A DNA stretch of 6,301 nt from Alphaproteobacteria bacterium (GTDB lineage Bacteria; Pseudomonadota; Alphaproteobacteria; Rs-D84), in assembly GCA_016285415.1 (NCBI GenBank), contig JAEEQU010000052.1:1-6301 (forward strand), given 5' to 3'. The translations under genes and the position numbers were made by a program. The notes below the pieces were generated by a model, which had not been told where the DNA came from, made no database searches, and worked only from the letters and a program-made list of their open reading frames with translations. Positions 5,375-6,301 of the stretch are shown here, piece after piece (the first letter of the stretch is position 1; each line of letters opens with the position of its first letter).

Positions 5375-6138
5375 TGACACGGAAAAATGGACCTTTTATT
5401 TGCATTGAAAATTTAACCGTTGGATACGGCGATCGTGTCATTATAAAAGACGCCAGTTTCAATATAAATTATGGCGATATATTCGTGATTATGGGTATGT
5501 CTGGGTGTGGCAAAAGCACGATTATGCGTTCTATAATTGGTCTGTTGGCACCGAAATCTGGTCGTATTTTAATAGATGGCCAAGATATATGGGCAATGTC
5601 CCCCACCGCACGCGCAGATGTTATCAAAACATTTGGAATATCATATCAAAGTGGCGCATTATTTTCGTCTATGACATTGGGTGAAAATGTGGCATTGCCA
5701 ATGGAATTGGAAACAGATATGGATGCCAATGCGATAAAGCGCGCGACATCTGAAAAATTGCGAATTGTTGGCCTTGAAAAACATGCGAACCTTTATCCAT
5801 CAGAGGTCAGTGGCGGTATGATAAAGCGCGCCGCATTGGCACGTGCGATGGCATTAAATCCGCGCATTTTATTCTTTGACGAACCATCGGCGGGGTTGGA
5901 TCCAATTCGGTCATCGGAACTGGATGATTTAATCAAAAAAATCAATACAGAACACGGAACAACTATCGTTATGGTTACACATGAATTATCATCTATTATG
6001 AATTTGGCCACAAATGGCGTTTATATTTGTGATAAAACAATTGGCGCAATCGGCGCACCGCAAAAGATTTTAACAACCACCAAAACACCAGAAATCCTAG
6101 ATTTCTTAACACGCGGCAAAGGGAGGAATAAAAAATGA
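5374..6138 (+). CDS. mlaF: MlaF-type ABC transporter ATPase
   Basis: This is the cytoplasmic ATPase that drives the MlaE permease. At 254 residues it has the usual family length. Walker A is GMSGCGKST (41-49), the Q-loop glutamine is in YQSGALFSSMT (91-101), the ABC signature is VSGGM (145-149, the SGGM variant typical of Mla-type ATPases), Walker B is ILFFDEPSAGLDP (165-177) and the switch histidine is H203 in VTHE. All catalytic residues are present. The ATG overlaps the mlaE TAA by 1 nt (TAATG) and the TGA overlaps the mlaD ATG by 4 nt (ATGA), so the three genes are probably translationally coupled. Confidence 0.95.
   Translation: MTRKNGPFICIENLTVGYGDRVIIKDASFNINYGDIFVIMGMSGCGKSTIMRSIIGLLAPKSGRILIDGQDIWAMSPTARADVIKTFGISYQSGALFSSMTLGENVALPMELETDMDANAIKRATSEKLRIVGLEKHANLYPSEVSGGMIKRAALARAMALNPRILFFDEPSAGLDPIRSSELDDLIKKINTEHGTTIVMVTHELSSIMNLATNGVYICDKTIGAIGAPQKILTTTKTPEILDFLTRGKGRNKK
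6121..6127 (+). promoter_or_regulatory. Ribosome binding site of mlaD
   Basis: GGGAGGA within the last codons of mlaF lies 7 nt before the ATG at 6135. It supports that start for mlaD. Confidence 0.7.
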
Positions 6139-6301
6139 TTCAACCAAACAGGCGGACAATTGGAATATTTTTAATTACTGGGATATTGTTATTCATTGTG
6201 TCGTTATTGTTCTTTTTTGGACACAGATTTGAACGAAACTATATGACCCCAGTATTGTTTTTTGACGGTATGGGTAAAGGGCTGACAGGGAGGTCTGATG
6301 A
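6135..6301 (+). CDS. mlaD: MlaD-type MCE lipid-binding protein, 3' truncated by the window
   Basis: Only 55 codons are visible and the frame is open at the window end. The protein begins with a short basic cytoplasmic stretch (IQPNRRTIG), then one transmembrane helix from about residue 10 to 28 (IFLITGILLFIVSLLFFFG), then the start of an MCE domain: VLFFDGMGKGLTGRSD. This matches the family pattern of a F-D-G-x-x-x-G-L turn after the first strand. MCE proteins form a periplasmic hexameric ring that takes lipid to or from the MlaE-MlaF core. The start is fixed by a strong Shine-Dalgarno and the 4-nt overlap with mlaF. Identity is supported mainly by gene order plus this short motif. Confidence 0.85.
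   Translation, partial: MIQPNRRTIGIFLITGILLFIVSLLFFFGHRFERNYMTPVLFFDGMGKGLTGRSD

Noticed and set aside
1..6301. Mobile elements, CRISPR arrays or long repeats
   Set aside because: I saw no terminal inverted repeats, transposase or integrase motifs, spaced direct repeats or phage genes. The tRNA shows no duplicated 3' end that would mark an integrated element.

Overview
The window is a gene-dense bacterial segment. It looks chromosomal and probably comes from a moderately AT-rich alphaproteobacterium, perhaps one with a reduced genome. The evidence for that placement is the tsaB-rimI pair, an MlaE of the type whose relatives often carry an N-terminal STAS domain in Proteobacteria, compact or shortened housekeeping proteins, and very short intergenic gaps. 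All stop codons fit the standard bacterial code. The taxonomic placement is inference from gene content.

Block 1 (1-2881, + strand) is a probable operon: the 3' part of a Lon-family AAA+ ATPase gene, an unrecognised 131-residue protein, tsaB, rimI and an acyl-carrier-protein-like gene. The spacings are 10, 21, 2 and 23 nt. A perfect 11-bp hairpin ends the block. It also ends the convergent helicase gene, and both stop codons lie in its stem.

Block 2 (2874-4145, - strand) is a complete PIF1-like superfamily 1 helicase. A short AT-rich spacer divides it from the divergently transcribed tRNA with anticodon CAU (4239-4315), which has a plausible promoter and a strong terminator.

Block 3 (4449-6301, + strand) is an Mla-type lipid-transport cassette: permease mlaE, ATPase mlaF and the 5' end of the MCE-protein gene mlaD. 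The genes overlap by 1 and 4 nt, so they are very likely translated together to make one inner-membrane complex.

The most striking observation is in the first gene. It encodes an apparently intact Lon ATPase module (Walker A and B, pore loop, sensors, arginine finger), but the reading frame stops where the Ser-Lys protease domain should start. In its place is a short tail ending K-R-I-G-F-G-V-N-I. This resembles the IGF loop with which ClpX docks on the ClpP peptidase. I infer that this may be a Lon-derived unfoldase that has lost its own protease and uses ClpP, or another partner, through a C-terminal docking tail. Secondary points are the possible non-canonical ATT start of mlaE and the ACP with a basic, possibly frameshift-derived tail.
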